Source: Trichomonas vaginalis G3
Lineage: Eukaryota; Parabasalia; Trichomonadida; Trichomonadidae
DNA: 64,000 bases
Reading direction: 5' to 3'
Assembly (NCBI RefSeq): GCF_026262505.1
Contig: NC_067208.1
Coordinates: 16,005,962 to 16,069,961 of the forward strand
Made by a program: the position numbers and the translations under genes. Below the pieces are notes generated by a model, which was given only the letters and a program-made list of their open reading frames with translations, was not told the DNA's origin and ran no database searches. Of the stretch, positions 38,001 to 47,011 are shown piece after piece (position 1 is the stretch's first letter; each line of letters begins with the position of its first letter).

Positions 38001-38956
38001 TCGTCATGTTCCACTTCTTTAGCATATTCGTCAGGAGTTGTCTTATATTTGTTAGGAACTGTCTTTGAAAGTATACAACCTTGAACTTTGACAAGTTTGA
38101 AACGAGGTCTGACAATAGTAGTTTTATCTTCTGCTTGCAGTGTGTACATTTTGCCATGTTTGCCTAAAACTTCATAATATTCTCTTGTATACTTTCTTCT
38201 ATTTTTACGAACACGAATGTGAGTACCTGTCGGGTTCCCATTGTTGTCATAGTCAATAGTATTTTCATATGGGTCGCGTTTAGGTATTTCTATTTTTACT
38301 TTGTCACCTTTCTGAAGTTTGAAGCCCGGCATTCTTTCTTGTTTGTCTCTTTTGACTAAATTATTAAATATATAGTCTTTCTCTAAGTCGGGGTTGTTTT
38401 TCATTTCTTCGGGGGAGTGGTTTCCCAAACCTTTTTGTTTACGGTTATTGTAAATATTTAAAACTTGTCTCATCTTTGCCATGGAGAAGTGTCTATATTT
38501 GTCGTCATATGACATTTCATTTGCTTCACCACCTTGTGGTTGGTTTAAGTCTCTTAACATTTTTATACAACCGTCAATGACACCAAGAGCAGAATGGTTT
38601 TGGTCGACAATGAAATATTGGTTTACATTTTTTGAACGCAGATAGTTTTTTACATCATCTGATTTGAAAGAACTTTCACAGTCAGATGTCAGTTTTGTTG
38701 GATGGTATTTGTCAACGAATATTGTCAAAGCAGTTTTCACATCTAAAATATTTTTGGACCATAATGGTATGGCTTCACAGTATCTTGTGTTTTGACCGAC
38801 AAATATTAGCCAGTATGGTGGTCCATCTGTTCTAACTCTCGGAATGTTTTCCAAGATATCCATAAACCAAGCATTTGGTGTTGAACTAAAGATTTTTATC
38901 ATGAGTGCTTTCTTTGTCGCTTTAGAAACATAGGGGTCCTTGTTTGGATTCGTCAT
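37997..38956 (-). CDS. Polinton 2 integrase
   Basis: 319 residues, uninterrupted. rve core with WFMDILENI near residue 34, KLTSDCESSF near 95 and GVIDGCIKMLRDLN near 130, then a helical link (GLGNHSPEEM) and a C-terminal SH3/chromo-like tail (LQKGDKVKIEIPKRDPY, RKNRRKYTREYYEVLG). Expected to insert the element with short target duplications. Much diverged from the Polinton 1 integrase. Its start lies 17 bases from the divergent gene at 38974. Confidence 0.82.
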   Translation of the reverse strand: MTNPNKDPYVSKATKKALMIKIFSSTPNAWFMDILENIPRVRTDGPPYWLIFVGQNTRYCEAIPLWSKNILDVKTALTIFVDKYHPTKLTSDCESSFKSDDVKNYLRSKNVNQYFIVDQNHSALGVIDGCIKMLRDLNQPQGGEANEMSYDDKYRHFSMAKMRQVLNIYNNRKQKGLGNHSPEEMKNNPDLEKDYIFNNLVKRDKQERMPGFKLQKGDKVKIEIPKRDPYENTIDYDNNGNPTGTHIRVRKNRRKYTREYYEVLGKHGKMYTLQAEDKTTIVRPRFKLVKVQGCILSKTVPNKYKTTPDEYAKEVEHDD

Positions 38957-38973
38957 TTTTTAACCCATAAGAA

Positions 38974-39387
38974 ATGGGTTTATTTGGCGCATTAGCAGGA
39001 GTTGCATCTAGATTTTTACCCGCAGTGGGAACAATAGCCAGAGGTGTATTTGGAGTTGGAAGGAAGATTTTGAGTACATTAGGTATACTTAAAGAGAAAG
39101 CACAACCTATTATACAAACTGTACAGAAAGGTTGGGATGTAGCACGAGATGCAACAAATCTTATTCCAAATCCTGAAACAAGAGGAAAAGTTCAAGGATG
39201 GATGGACAATGTAGGAAGACAAGCAGGAAACTATTATAACAAAGCAAATGACTACTATAACCAAGCAGGACACTATATGGACCAAGGTGAAAGATTCTTT
39301 AACAGAGGATATAACCATGCACAACAATGGGTAAACAATAACCAACCGCAACCACCTCAAACTTGGGAATGTAAAATTTTTTACTGA
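38974..39387 (+). CDS. Polinton 2 glycine-rich amphipathic protein (pVI-like candidate)
   Basis: 137 residues. The N-terminal 40 residues are Gly/Ala/Leu rich and hydrophobic with scattered Arg (GALAGVASRFLPAVGTIARG), then a helical middle (VQKGWDVARDATNLIPNP) and a Tyr/Asn/Gln-rich C-terminal half. The profile recalls adenovirus protein VI, which lyses membranes. The leader ttttttaacccataagaa ends at the ATG. Function inferred from composition and neighbourhood. Confidence 0.5.
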   Translation: MGLFGALAGVASRFLPAVGTIARGVFGVGRKILSTLGILKEKAQPIIQTVQKGWDVARDATNLIPNPETRGKVQGWMDNVGRQAGNYYNKANDYYNQAGHYMDQGERFFNRGYNHAQQWVNNNQPQPPQTWECKIFY

Positions 39388-39393
39388 GATGAA

Positions 39394-39545
39394 ATGAACA
39401 ATACAGCATTGAGACAAATGGGTTCAAGATGGATTTGTCGGCTTCCGCAGTTACACAACGTGTTTGTCAAGTTCTTCCTATATCTCAGGAAGTTTTAGAC
39501 CGACTTAAAAAACCTAAACAACCAGTTGAAAACAAACCAAACTAA
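39394..39545 (+). other. Short region with a gene-type leader, reading unclear
   Basis: An ATG at 39394 follows aaattttttactgagatgaa, and the identical leader precedes the gene at 39565, so a small gene is likely. The region is about 150 bases, and no convincing full-length product can be stated. Confidence 0.3.
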
Positions 39546-39564
39546 AATTTTTTACTGAGATGAA

Positions 39565-40147
39565 ATGACCGAAGAAGTTGAAACGGTAGATTTGACACCA
39601 CAAACAAAAAGTTCAGAACCATTGTCAAAACCCGTCAAAGAACTTACAGATGAAGAGAAAAATTCAATAATAGAAAAGTGCAGGTCTGGAAATACAAACC
39701 TAACTATAAAGTCACTTTTCATAAAAATGGAACGGCTAGTATCTCAAAAAGAAACAGACTCTCACAAATAAAATATTGAAGTCTGAAGGAGCTTTCGAGA
39801 CAACAGATGGAAAAGTTTACTTCACTGACCAACAGTTCATTATAGAACATCTCATTGACTTAGAGTCGAAATATTCTAAACTTTACAACAAACACAAAAA
39901 GTTGAAAGGAAAACAAAAACAAATGGCATATGATATTTATGAAGATGTTGACGACACAACTGTTCCTGCAAGTGAAGTAAAGTCAGAGGAACCGAAAAGT
40001 GACGAAAAACCGATAGAAGAAGAGAAACCAAAAACTGAAGATAAACCAAAACCAAAGTTTAGTTTCCAAACTAAACCAAGTCAACCTTCATTAGCTGGTA
40101 TGGGTTGGCGTCAAAGACTTATGGCAGCAGGCGGTTATGTAAAGTAA
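39565..40147 (+). pseudogene. Polinton 2 acidic/lysine-rich protein region (broken)
   Basis: Two adjacent open parts (39565-39771 and 39776-40147). The first is acidic at its start (MTEEVETVDLTPQ). The second holds a coiled coil (LESKYSKLYNKHKKLKGKQK) followed by an acidic/Pro-rich stretch (EEPKSDEKPIEEEKPK) and a conserved-looking end (AGMGWRQRLMAAGGYVK). It looks like one gene broken about once. No family recognised; it may correspond to the coiled-coil protein at 16172 in Polinton 1. Confidence 0.45.
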
Positions 40148-40176
40148 AGAAAAAATATTTTTTTATTTTTATAAAA

Positions 40177-42330
40177 ATGCCCCCATATAGAATGGATAGA
40201 AAATCTGCTAGAATAAAAGCAGAGTTGCAAAGATATGGTTGGAGAGTTTCGAAGAATTTTAAATATAGGAAGGGAAGACCCATAAAAGTCTATGACAAAC
40301 TGGCTGGTCTGACCTACGAAATGGATTTGGAAACAGCACGTGCCAATTATCCAAACAGACTAGAGAGGTTAGAAGAAGAACGTCTTATGGACATGCCTTT
40401 CGATGTTAGTGAACCTCAAGTTGAAGGACACGACGGCTTTGCCAGATTCTACTGGAAACATGACGAACAATTGCATCCTTTGAGAAGGAAAAAAGGAAAA
40501 GGTGAAGACGCACATGCTCCCATGAAAAGAACAAGATATGCATATGAGAAGTACCGTGAAGTTAGAAGTCAAATTACTTCTGGTCGAACCTTTACAGTAA
40601 ACTTTGACGAAGGAAAGAACAAAGAAGGCTTCATGGGTGTACTTGCTGCCATACAAGACGGAAATAAGAAAGGACACAATCTCAGATTGACCATAACAGA
40701 TTTGGATGGTCACATTTACTATGCATATGGCAATGTCACAACAGCTGCAATGCTTCTTGACGCTTTCAAGACTACAAAGAGAGAACAAATGGTTGACTCA
40801 GACTCAGACATTTTGAATGCAATTGAAGGAATTGCAAGTGTCAAGTTCGAATGGTACCAACCTAACCCTCAAGCAGTCAGACAACATGCTGGATACTTCC
40901 CCTTCAGAAATAAGTCTGACATTGACTTGACAAGGTATGGAATTTACAATTCAATTGAAACAATTGTCAATGAACCTTGCATTCTTACATGTCTCAGGAA
41001 CTCTGGTCTTGTTACAGATGAGAAAATGAAGTATCTTGAGTCATGTGTGAAGACAAGGTACATTCTCAGAGGTCAATTGGCAAAAATTGCACCGTTGGCA
41101 AATGTCAATATCCGAGTCAACATACCTACAGCTAAAGGTTCTTCACATGACGACTATGTTGTTGACTTCAAATTGCCATGGTTGAAGATTGTAATTGTCC
41201 ACAACCACTTCATGTTGAACGAAAGTCTTACAAACCCATTGTTCGGAAAAGGCAAGTGCAACATTGTCAGAGCTGTAAACATTCTTTTCGAGAAAGGTTT
41301 GTTGGAACCAATTCCAGATGACAAGCTGACAGAAACTTTTGTACCAAAAGACGAAACAAACTTTTCACTGTTAGCAAGACCAAAAGTTGTTCCAGACAAA
41401 GTTCTAGTACAAAAGAAGTACACAATTCCACAAGGAGTTGGATTGTTCGGATACCAACCTGAACCAGAAGAACTTCCAATGAGGTTGCAAGAACTTCAAG
41501 ATGCTATAAACAAACTTCCATTGAGACATCCAATTGACGTCAAATTGTATTGGAGAGCATCTGAGTTAGGTCAGAAGGTTTTATATGAAACAGGTTGCTT
41601 CGACGATGTTTATGAGATAACAGGAGAAGTTTCTCAGAAGATAAGAGACTCACTTGAATTTCCACAAACTGGACCAACTGGTTGCGACAAGTTCGACTCA
41701 GATGAAAAGATATACTATGTCGACCTTAACGCTGCATACATGAGGTTTGTCCAATATATTCCGACTGGAATTCCAAACGAAGATGGTGAGTTCCCGGGAA
41801 GGAACTATACAGTTGGAAAAGTCATACAACAACTGTATGATATTAGGAAAGCTTCAAACCCCAAACTTGCAATGACACTCAAATTGCTTATGAATTCGAC
41901 ATGGGGATATTCCATTAAGAAACCTCAAGAGATGAAGAGTAAACATTATGAGAAGGTCGACAACTTTGTTGAAAGGTTTTCTCCTTTTGTTTTGAAGTAC
42001 GAATTCACTCAAGGTCAAAGTGGCTTAGTAACCACATTAAAACCTATTGTCGAACATTGGTCTTACCCTCAGTTCGCAAAGGCAGTCCTTGACAACTACA
42101 ACAAATTCTTCTCCGAAGTCAAATCCAAAGTGAAGGTTTACTATGAGAACATTGACGCACTCATGACGAACGAAGAAGGCTATAACAAACTCATTGAAAT
42201 GGGAATGGTCGGTGAAAAGATGGGCTGTTTTAAGCTAGATAAGGTATTTTCAGAAGTTCATGTCCTCTCCAAGCGTAAGTACTGGGGCATACTTGAAGAC
42301 GGCACAGAAATAAAACATTGCATGAAGTAA
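40177..42330 (+). CDS. Polinton 2 divergent B-family DNA polymerase
   Basis: 717 residues from the ATG at 40177, which follows atatttttttatttttataaaa. Basic N-terminus, then a palm with YVDLNAAYMRFVQYIPTG (motif A region) near residue 512, LLMNSTWGYSIKKP (motif B) near 570, YYENIDALMTNEEGYNKL (motif C region) near 655, and a C-terminal KRKYWGILEDG strand, the usual end of viral B-family polymerases. The N-terminal half is hard to align. Expected to replicate the element by protein priming. It lacks the HNH segment found in Polinton 1 and is strongly diverged from it. Confidence 0.75.
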   Translation: MPPYRMDRKSARIKAELQRYGWRVSKNFKYRKGRPIKVYDKLAGLTYEMDLETARANYPNRLERLEEERLMDMPFDVSEPQVEGHDGFARFYWKHDEQLHPLRRKKGKGEDAHAPMKRTRYAYEKYREVRSQITSGRTFTVNFDEGKNKEGFMGVLAAIQDGNKKGHNLRLTITDLDGHIYYAYGNVTTAAMLLDAFKTTKREQMVDSDSDILNAIEGIASVKFEWYQPNPQAVRQHAGYFPFRNKSDIDLTRYGIYNSIETIVNEPCILTCLRNSGLVTDEKMKYLESCVKTRYILRGQLAKIAPLANVNIRVNIPTAKGSSHDDYVVDFKLPWLKIVIVHNHFMLNESLTNPLFGKGKCNIVRAVNILFEKGLLEPIPDDKLTETFVPKDETNFSLLARPKVVPDKVLVQKKYTIPQGVGLFGYQPEPEELPMRLQELQDAINKLPLRHPIDVKLYWRASELGQKVLYETGCFDDVYEITGEVSQKIRDSLEFPQTGPTGCDKFDSDEKIYYVDLNAAYMRFVQYIPTGIPNEDGEFPGRNYTVGKVIQQLYDIRKASNPKLAMTLKLLMNSTWGYSIKKPQEMKSKHYEKVDNFVERFSPFVLKYEFTQGQSGLVTTLKPIVEHWSYPQFAKAVLDNYNKFFSEVKSKVKVYYENIDALMTNEEGYNKLIEMGMVGEKMGCFKLDKVFSEVHVLSKRKYWGILEDGTEIKHCMK

Positions 42331-42383
42331 AAATTGCATGAAGTAAAAACGTTTTTAAAACAATATATTTTTACATATATTAA

Positions 42384-43241
42384 ATGCTTCAGGTTGAAAA
42401 ACAAGAACAAAAGTAGCAGATACAAAACCGTTAGACTATATCTTTACAAATGCTGGTAGGACTATTTCAGATGAAGAAATTTCATCCCGAGCATACAGGT
42501 TTGACTATCCAGTTCGTTGGCTTCAAAGTCCTTCAGATGCAAAGGCAATAGGATTTAGAAGAGTTTTTTTTCAAATAGAACTAACGCATTTATGTTCGCA
42601 GTATATTTTCATGGGCAGTATAAAGGTTCTGATGGTCTAATAGACAAATTTGATGAAATGAGAATCTTTACAGTTCGTTCAGACGAAAGTCTTGAGAAAA
42701 CTCTAAATGACTTTCAAACTCAAATGAACAAATACTATTGGGAATTTCAAGAAAAATACGACTCTTTACTAAATGGAACATACTATCTGAAACTAGAATA
42801 TGACAAGATGAACTCCACCGTTTCATTTCAAAAGATTGAAATTAACCCTCCAAGAGATACAGAGTTTTTATTTTGGAAAGTAGACAAACGTTCTTGGGCA
42901 CAATTTCTTCGGTTACTAAACCAGAACGAACCATTACCACCAGATGGTCCATTTAAATTTATACTTCCACCAGCAGATTTGACAGTTTATAGAAACGTGT
43001 TTGACCCTCAAAATGTTATGTGCCATGCAAGTTTCAGTTCAAGAAACAACATAGTTTTCTATGTATCGGTAAGGACTTTTATGACTTTGCTTCTAAATTC
43101 TACGAACCACCTAGTAACAGTTTCTCTGACTTTCAAGTTTGGTTCACAACAAATGGTGTGCAACATATTCTTCCATTGTACTATGACTTTTATCTCGAAT
43201 TGTCTTTCATATACAACTACGGAAAAGTGCTGAAAAAGTGA
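42384..43241 (+). pseudogene. Second penton-like region of Polinton 2 (broken)
   Basis: Translated pieces resemble the penton-like protein at 35736-36584: YRNVFDPQNVMCHASF, YEPPSNSFSDFQVWFTTNG and FYLELSFIYNYG at the end. It lies just after the polymerase on the plus strand, while the intact relative is on the minus strand. It appears to be a paralogue, broken a few times and more diverged than copy 2 is from copy 1, so probably older. Confidence 0.65.
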
Positions 43242-43433
43242 GTTTATGTTAGCATGTTAGATCTCACCTCTTTTCTAACCTCTTTTTTCACCCTCTTGAA
43301 TTTTCATGAATTTCCTTAAGATAGAAAAAAATATATTTTAGGGTAGATGGTTAGATCTAACACGTTTTCTAACATTTTTTCTAACATCGTAGACAACACA
43401 CAAAACTCATGAATGGCTCGATGTTGTCCATTG

Positions 43434-43539
43434 TACTGTTTCAGAACAATATTTGCACTGTTTCAGAACAATATTTGTACTGTTTCAGAACAATATTTGC
43501 ACTGTTTCAAGACAATATTTGTACTGTTTCAAGACAATG
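43434..43539. repeat. 22-bp tandem repeat (about 4.8 copies)
   Basis: Units of TACTGTTTCAGAACAATATT, alternating T and C at the first base and drifting to CAAGACAAT in the last two copies. Lies between the first two perfect palindromic iterons. Confidence 0.85.
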
Positions 43540-43804
43540 TCCGACGTACCACCAAAAAATATATTTTATGTTAGCATGTTAGATCTAACACGTTTTCTAA
43601 CATTTTTTCTAACATCGTAGAAAACTCATGAAAACAATTTATTTTTGACCTAAAGACGCAAAGCGGTGGGACATAGCCCAAAAAATATATTTTATGTTAG
43701 CATGTTAGATCTAACACGTTTTCTAACATTTTTTCTAACATCGTAGAAAACTCATGAAATTCCTTAAGATAGAAAAAAGTGAGTTAAAATGAGATGTTTA
43801 CTGA

Positions 43805-43883
43805 AGGTGCTACCATGTTACCATGTGCTACCAGGTAATTTAACTTCTCTGAAAAAATGAGACAACATGACATTTTGACAACA
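43805..43883 (+). repeat. Single copy of the Polinton 1 119-bp repeat unit
   Basis: GAAGGTGCTACCATGTTACC followed by CCAGGTAATTTAACTTCTC and the AAAAAATGAGACAACATGAC tract match the units at 4767-5107, with extra changes in the short iterations. It shows that the two elements share this repeat. Confidence 0.85.
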
Positions 43884-43984
43884 GTCGGGAAAATGTCAAG
43901 ACTTCTTCATCGTAACGAGTGTAAATGAACCAAAAATATATTTTAGGGTAGCATGTTAGATCTAACACGTTTTCTAACATTTTT

Positions 43985-44065
43985 TCACCCTCTTGAATTT
44001 TGTATAAAAACCAACCGCCGGTTTTCTTCCGGTTGCTATATTCTTCACAAAATGCTTGTTTTGAG
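43985..44065 (-). pseudogene. KilA-N gene fragment in Polinton 2
   Basis: The minus strand encodes QAFCEEYSN and, a few residues on, GGWFLYKIQEG, matching AFCEEYSN and GGCFLYKIHAG in the Polinton 1 KilA-N gene. Only this short stretch is recognisable. It lies next to the shared 119-bp-type repeat, as the KilA-N gene does in Polinton 1. Confidence 0.6.
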
Positions 44066-44179
44066 GTCGAGCCACTTTTGGCTCCACCGTATTTTTCAAC
44101 CAAAACTCATGAATTTTCCCGAAATAAAAAATAAAGTTAGTTTTTTTAAAAAAATATTTTTTATTTTTATTGTAAGAAC

Positions 44180-44860
44180 ATGTTAGCAACAACTTCACCA
44201 AACTCTTTAGTCATGAACCCAACATCTATGTTAGTAGAAATGAAAAGCTTCATTCCTTCTTCATATACTTTCGAAACAGAAATCCAGAAGATAAAGCAAG
44301 AACTTTTAACATGTAATTTAGACTGTAGTGCGAAAGATGAAACAAATGAACAGTATCTTTATGAAATGCAGGATATTATTGACCATCTACCTAAACTTCC
44401 TGAAATACAACAACAAAAGCTCACTATTCCTGAATTCGATGAAATAGAAGTCAAAGCAACTGACTCAGTAGAAATAAAGAAGTTCATACGTAAGGTTAAC
44501 TATGAGTTTCTTGGATTTCATTGCAACCACAAAGTCATGGACAAAGACTGCGACATGGTATATAAGAACATCTCTGACATATATAAATCTGAAGAATTTA
44601 AGACCTACGACAACTTTGTTTCGTTAGTTGCAAAATGTGTATGGCAGATAAGAGATAAAGATAGAAGAGGTAAAGTATGGAACGAACAAATAAAACCCGC
44701 AACTTTTGAGTTAAAGAAAACCATTGACGCCTTAGTTGTTCTAGCAGGTCAAATTTCAATGTACAATGCTAAAATGAACCCACAATGTTCAAAATGTAAA
44801 GCAGCAATGAGGAAATATAACTACTCCGTCAAAGAGATAGAACGTATGCGAAAGAGATAA
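44180..44860 (+). CDS. Polinton 2 hypothetical protein
   Basis: 226 residues. Helical throughout, with Cys pairs: FHCNHKVMDKDCDM near residue 113 and PQCSKCKAAM near 205, possibly a metal site. The basic C-terminus ends ERMRKR. The start follows atattttttatttttattgtaagaac. No family recognised. It follows the iteron spacer and is the last gene-like frame of Polinton 2 before the join. Confidence 0.5.
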   Translation: MLATTSPNSLVMNPTSMLVEMKSFIPSSYTFETEIQKIKQELLTCNLDCSAKDETNEQYLYEMQDIIDHLPKLPEIQQQKLTIPEFDEIEVKATDSVEIKKFIRKVNYEFLGFHCNHKVMDKDCDMVYKNISDIYKSEEFKTYDNFVSLVAKCVWQIRDKDRRGKVWNEQIKPATFELKKTIDALVVLAGQISMYNAKMNPQCSKCKAAMRKYNYSVKEIERMRKR

Positions 44861-44940
44861 TAAACTTTATATATAATGTAACTTGTTTGTTTCTAAATTG
44901 CGCAGTATTCAGGTTTTGTGCTAAACACACCTTGACACCC

Positions 44941-45182
44941 TATATTTGATTCATTTTGTCGTGGATATTATAGTCTTTTGAATGAAATATTTATTTCCAC
45001 AATCTACAAAACGGATTAACACGTGATAAATCCTCCAATTACTTCAGAACTAGTTTTATACTGATGATTTCAGCCTTGCGTCTAAATATCTGTTATCAAA
45101 ACGAGTTCCAAGTTTGATATCAAATGTTATTTTTGGCTTACGTAATAAAGGCAAACATATTCATCATAATATCCTTTTGATA
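44941..45182 (-). pseudogene. Inverted fragment of the primase/helicase region
   Basis: The minus strand matches about 6099-6338 of Polinton 1 closely over 240 bases (AATATTATGATGAATATGTT and onward through GATTTATCACGTGT). Both edges are abrupt: unrelated sequence to the left and satellite from about 45183. It is a small piece of a broken element gene, either a rearrangement or an assembly join. Confidence 0.8.
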
Positions 45183-46037
45183 ATACAGAGTAGGCTTGCT
45201 AAAAGTAACTAATTTTAGCTGTCAAATCTACTTTTGTATTTTGAAGTAAAATTAGTATAAATTGTTTTACTTTTATTTAGCGAAAAAGTAGCAATAATCG
45301 TAAAAGGGTATTGATAGGGGCTTGCTAAAGTAAACTAATTTTAGTTGTCAAATAGCTTTTGTATTTTTGAAAGTAAATTAGTATACAATTTGTTTTTACT
45401 TTTATTTCTCGAATAAGTACAATAATCGCGTAAAAAGGGTATTGATAGGCTTGCTAAGAGTAACTAATTTTAGGACTGTCAAATACTTTTGTATTTTGAA
45501 GTAATATTAGTATAAATTTGTTTTTTTACTTTTATTTCGAAAAAGTAAAGCAATAATCGTAATAAGGTAATTGATAGGCTTGCTAAAGTAAACTAATTTT
45601 AGCTGTTCAATAATACTTTTGTATTTTGAAGATAAATTAGTATAAATTTGTTTTTAGCTTTTATTTGCGAAAAAAGTAGCAAAATAATAGCGTAAAAGGG
45701 TATTGATAGGCTTTGCTAAAGTAACATAATTTTAGCTGTCAAATAACTTTTGTTATTTTGAAGTAAATTAGTATAAATTTGTTTTTACTTTTATTTCGAA
45801 AAAGTAGCAATAATCGTAAAAGGGTATTGATAGCGCTGCTAAAGTAACTAATTTTAGCTGTCAAATACTTTTTGTAAATTTTGAAGTAAATTAGTATAAA
45901 TTTGTTTATTACTTTTATTTCGAAAAGTAGCAATAAATCGTAAAGAGGGTATTGATAGGCTTTGCTAAAAGTAAACTAATTTTAGCTGTCAAATACTTTT
46001 GTATTTTGAAAGTAAATTAGTATATAAATTTGATATT
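45183..46037. repeat. Second 120-bp satellite array, about seven irregular units
   Basis: Same unit as 21762-24398, but nearly every copy carries several one- or two-base length changes. In the first array the copies are almost identical. The contrast is the first sign that this half of the window has a different error level. Confidence 0.9.
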
Positions 46038-46718
46038 ATTTTAACTCCCCTTGAAAGACCTCAAATATTTCCATACAGAGGCGAACGGGAATAAGCATCC
46101 AATATTCCTCTGAGAATGGTTTGCGACATTCTCCAGTTCCCTCTATATTGTCGAAGCAGAAGCTCTCATTGGTCTTTTTTTTTAATACTAAACGTTTTTT
46201 TTCCCCTGTCATCTTTTAGCTAAATTTGGGTTTGGCCTACATCGTTTCTGAATATGAAATCTGAAAAATTTCAAAAAGACATAATTAAAACATTATTAGG
46301 AATAGTCATATTTTTTGTTTTGTTGTTTGATTGTTGATATAAAGCAAAGCGATAAAAGAAATTTGTAAAAGAATACATTTAGTTGAGTCATGGTGAGTTG
46401 GATATTATATTCAATTTACGAATCACAATTATATTTTATCTTTTGAAAATATTTGCGTTGAAATCAGTTTTTCATCTGCCAAAAATTTTATGTCAAAAGA
46501 ATTTTCATTGTTGAAATAATGATCTAACTGTTTTGTTTTACAACAATAATTACGCAAATTCCGATAGCGTTTTATGACACATGATTTGTCAAAGAGCGAT
46601 AGTAAGGCTTTTTATTAATGTTTGATATTTAGATAGTTGTGGAAGGTAAAAATATGCTATTTTGCATTCGAAATTTTTTGTCACTTTTATTTCATTTTTA
46701 TAATTTCTTATCAAAGGA

Positions 46719-47011
46719 ATGCTCTTCTGCTTGAGTTCACTGTTTCATTAATTCTTCAGAACTTGAAGGCCCTTAGGAACGCCCGCTTCGAATTCAGTGA
46801 TTTTTTAATCGCCCGAGTTTGCTGGCATGGAAGCGTTAGTAAAATGGAAAACAGAGTTTCGGCCGTTGTCGCGCTCTTAAGGTCCTTCTGAATGAAGAAT
46901 TCAAAAAGGTCGCAATGAATTATGTATGCAATTATTGTAGGTGTTTGTTGGCGCAATTGGAAGCATTAATTGATAAGGCGGACATTCGAAAGAAAGAATC
47001 GTAGTTTTTGA
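46719..47011 (+). pseudogene. Second copy of the small membrane protein gene, not open
   Basis: Corresponds to 25052-25318. The start and the signal-peptide-like region are recognisable, but multiple one-base insertions shift the frame and the transmembrane helix is lost from the reading. Given the pattern over the whole copy, sequencing error is as likely as real decay. Confidence 0.65.

Larger units (their letters stand above)
43250..43970. repeat. Palindromic iterons GTTAGATCTAAC in an iteron-rich spacer
   Basis: The perfect 12-bp palindrome occurs at 43350-43361, 43578-43589, 43704-43715 and 43955-43966, with an imperfect copy at 43256. Most are followed by ACGTTTTCTAACATTTTTTC and a further TAACATCGTAG. 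The 0.9-kb spacer has no gene. Such arrays are typical binding sites for a replication or regulatory protein. Confidence 0.8.
33350..44940. mobile_element. Polinton 2, first copy (left end present, right end not seen)
   Basis: Begins with the 37-bp terminal repeat at 33350 and carries an EF-hand-like protein, adenine methyltransferase, penton-like protein, fibre, integrase, amphipathic proteins, B-family polymerase, a second penton-like region and an iteron-rich spacer. Most genes are open, so it looks largely whole with a few broken parts, and is probably young. No packaging ATPase or major capsid gene is visible before the sequence joins the inverted primase fragment at 44941. Confidence 0.8.

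Noticed and set aside
43434-43539. CRISPR-like short repeats
   Set aside because: The 22-bp units are back-to-back with no spacers.
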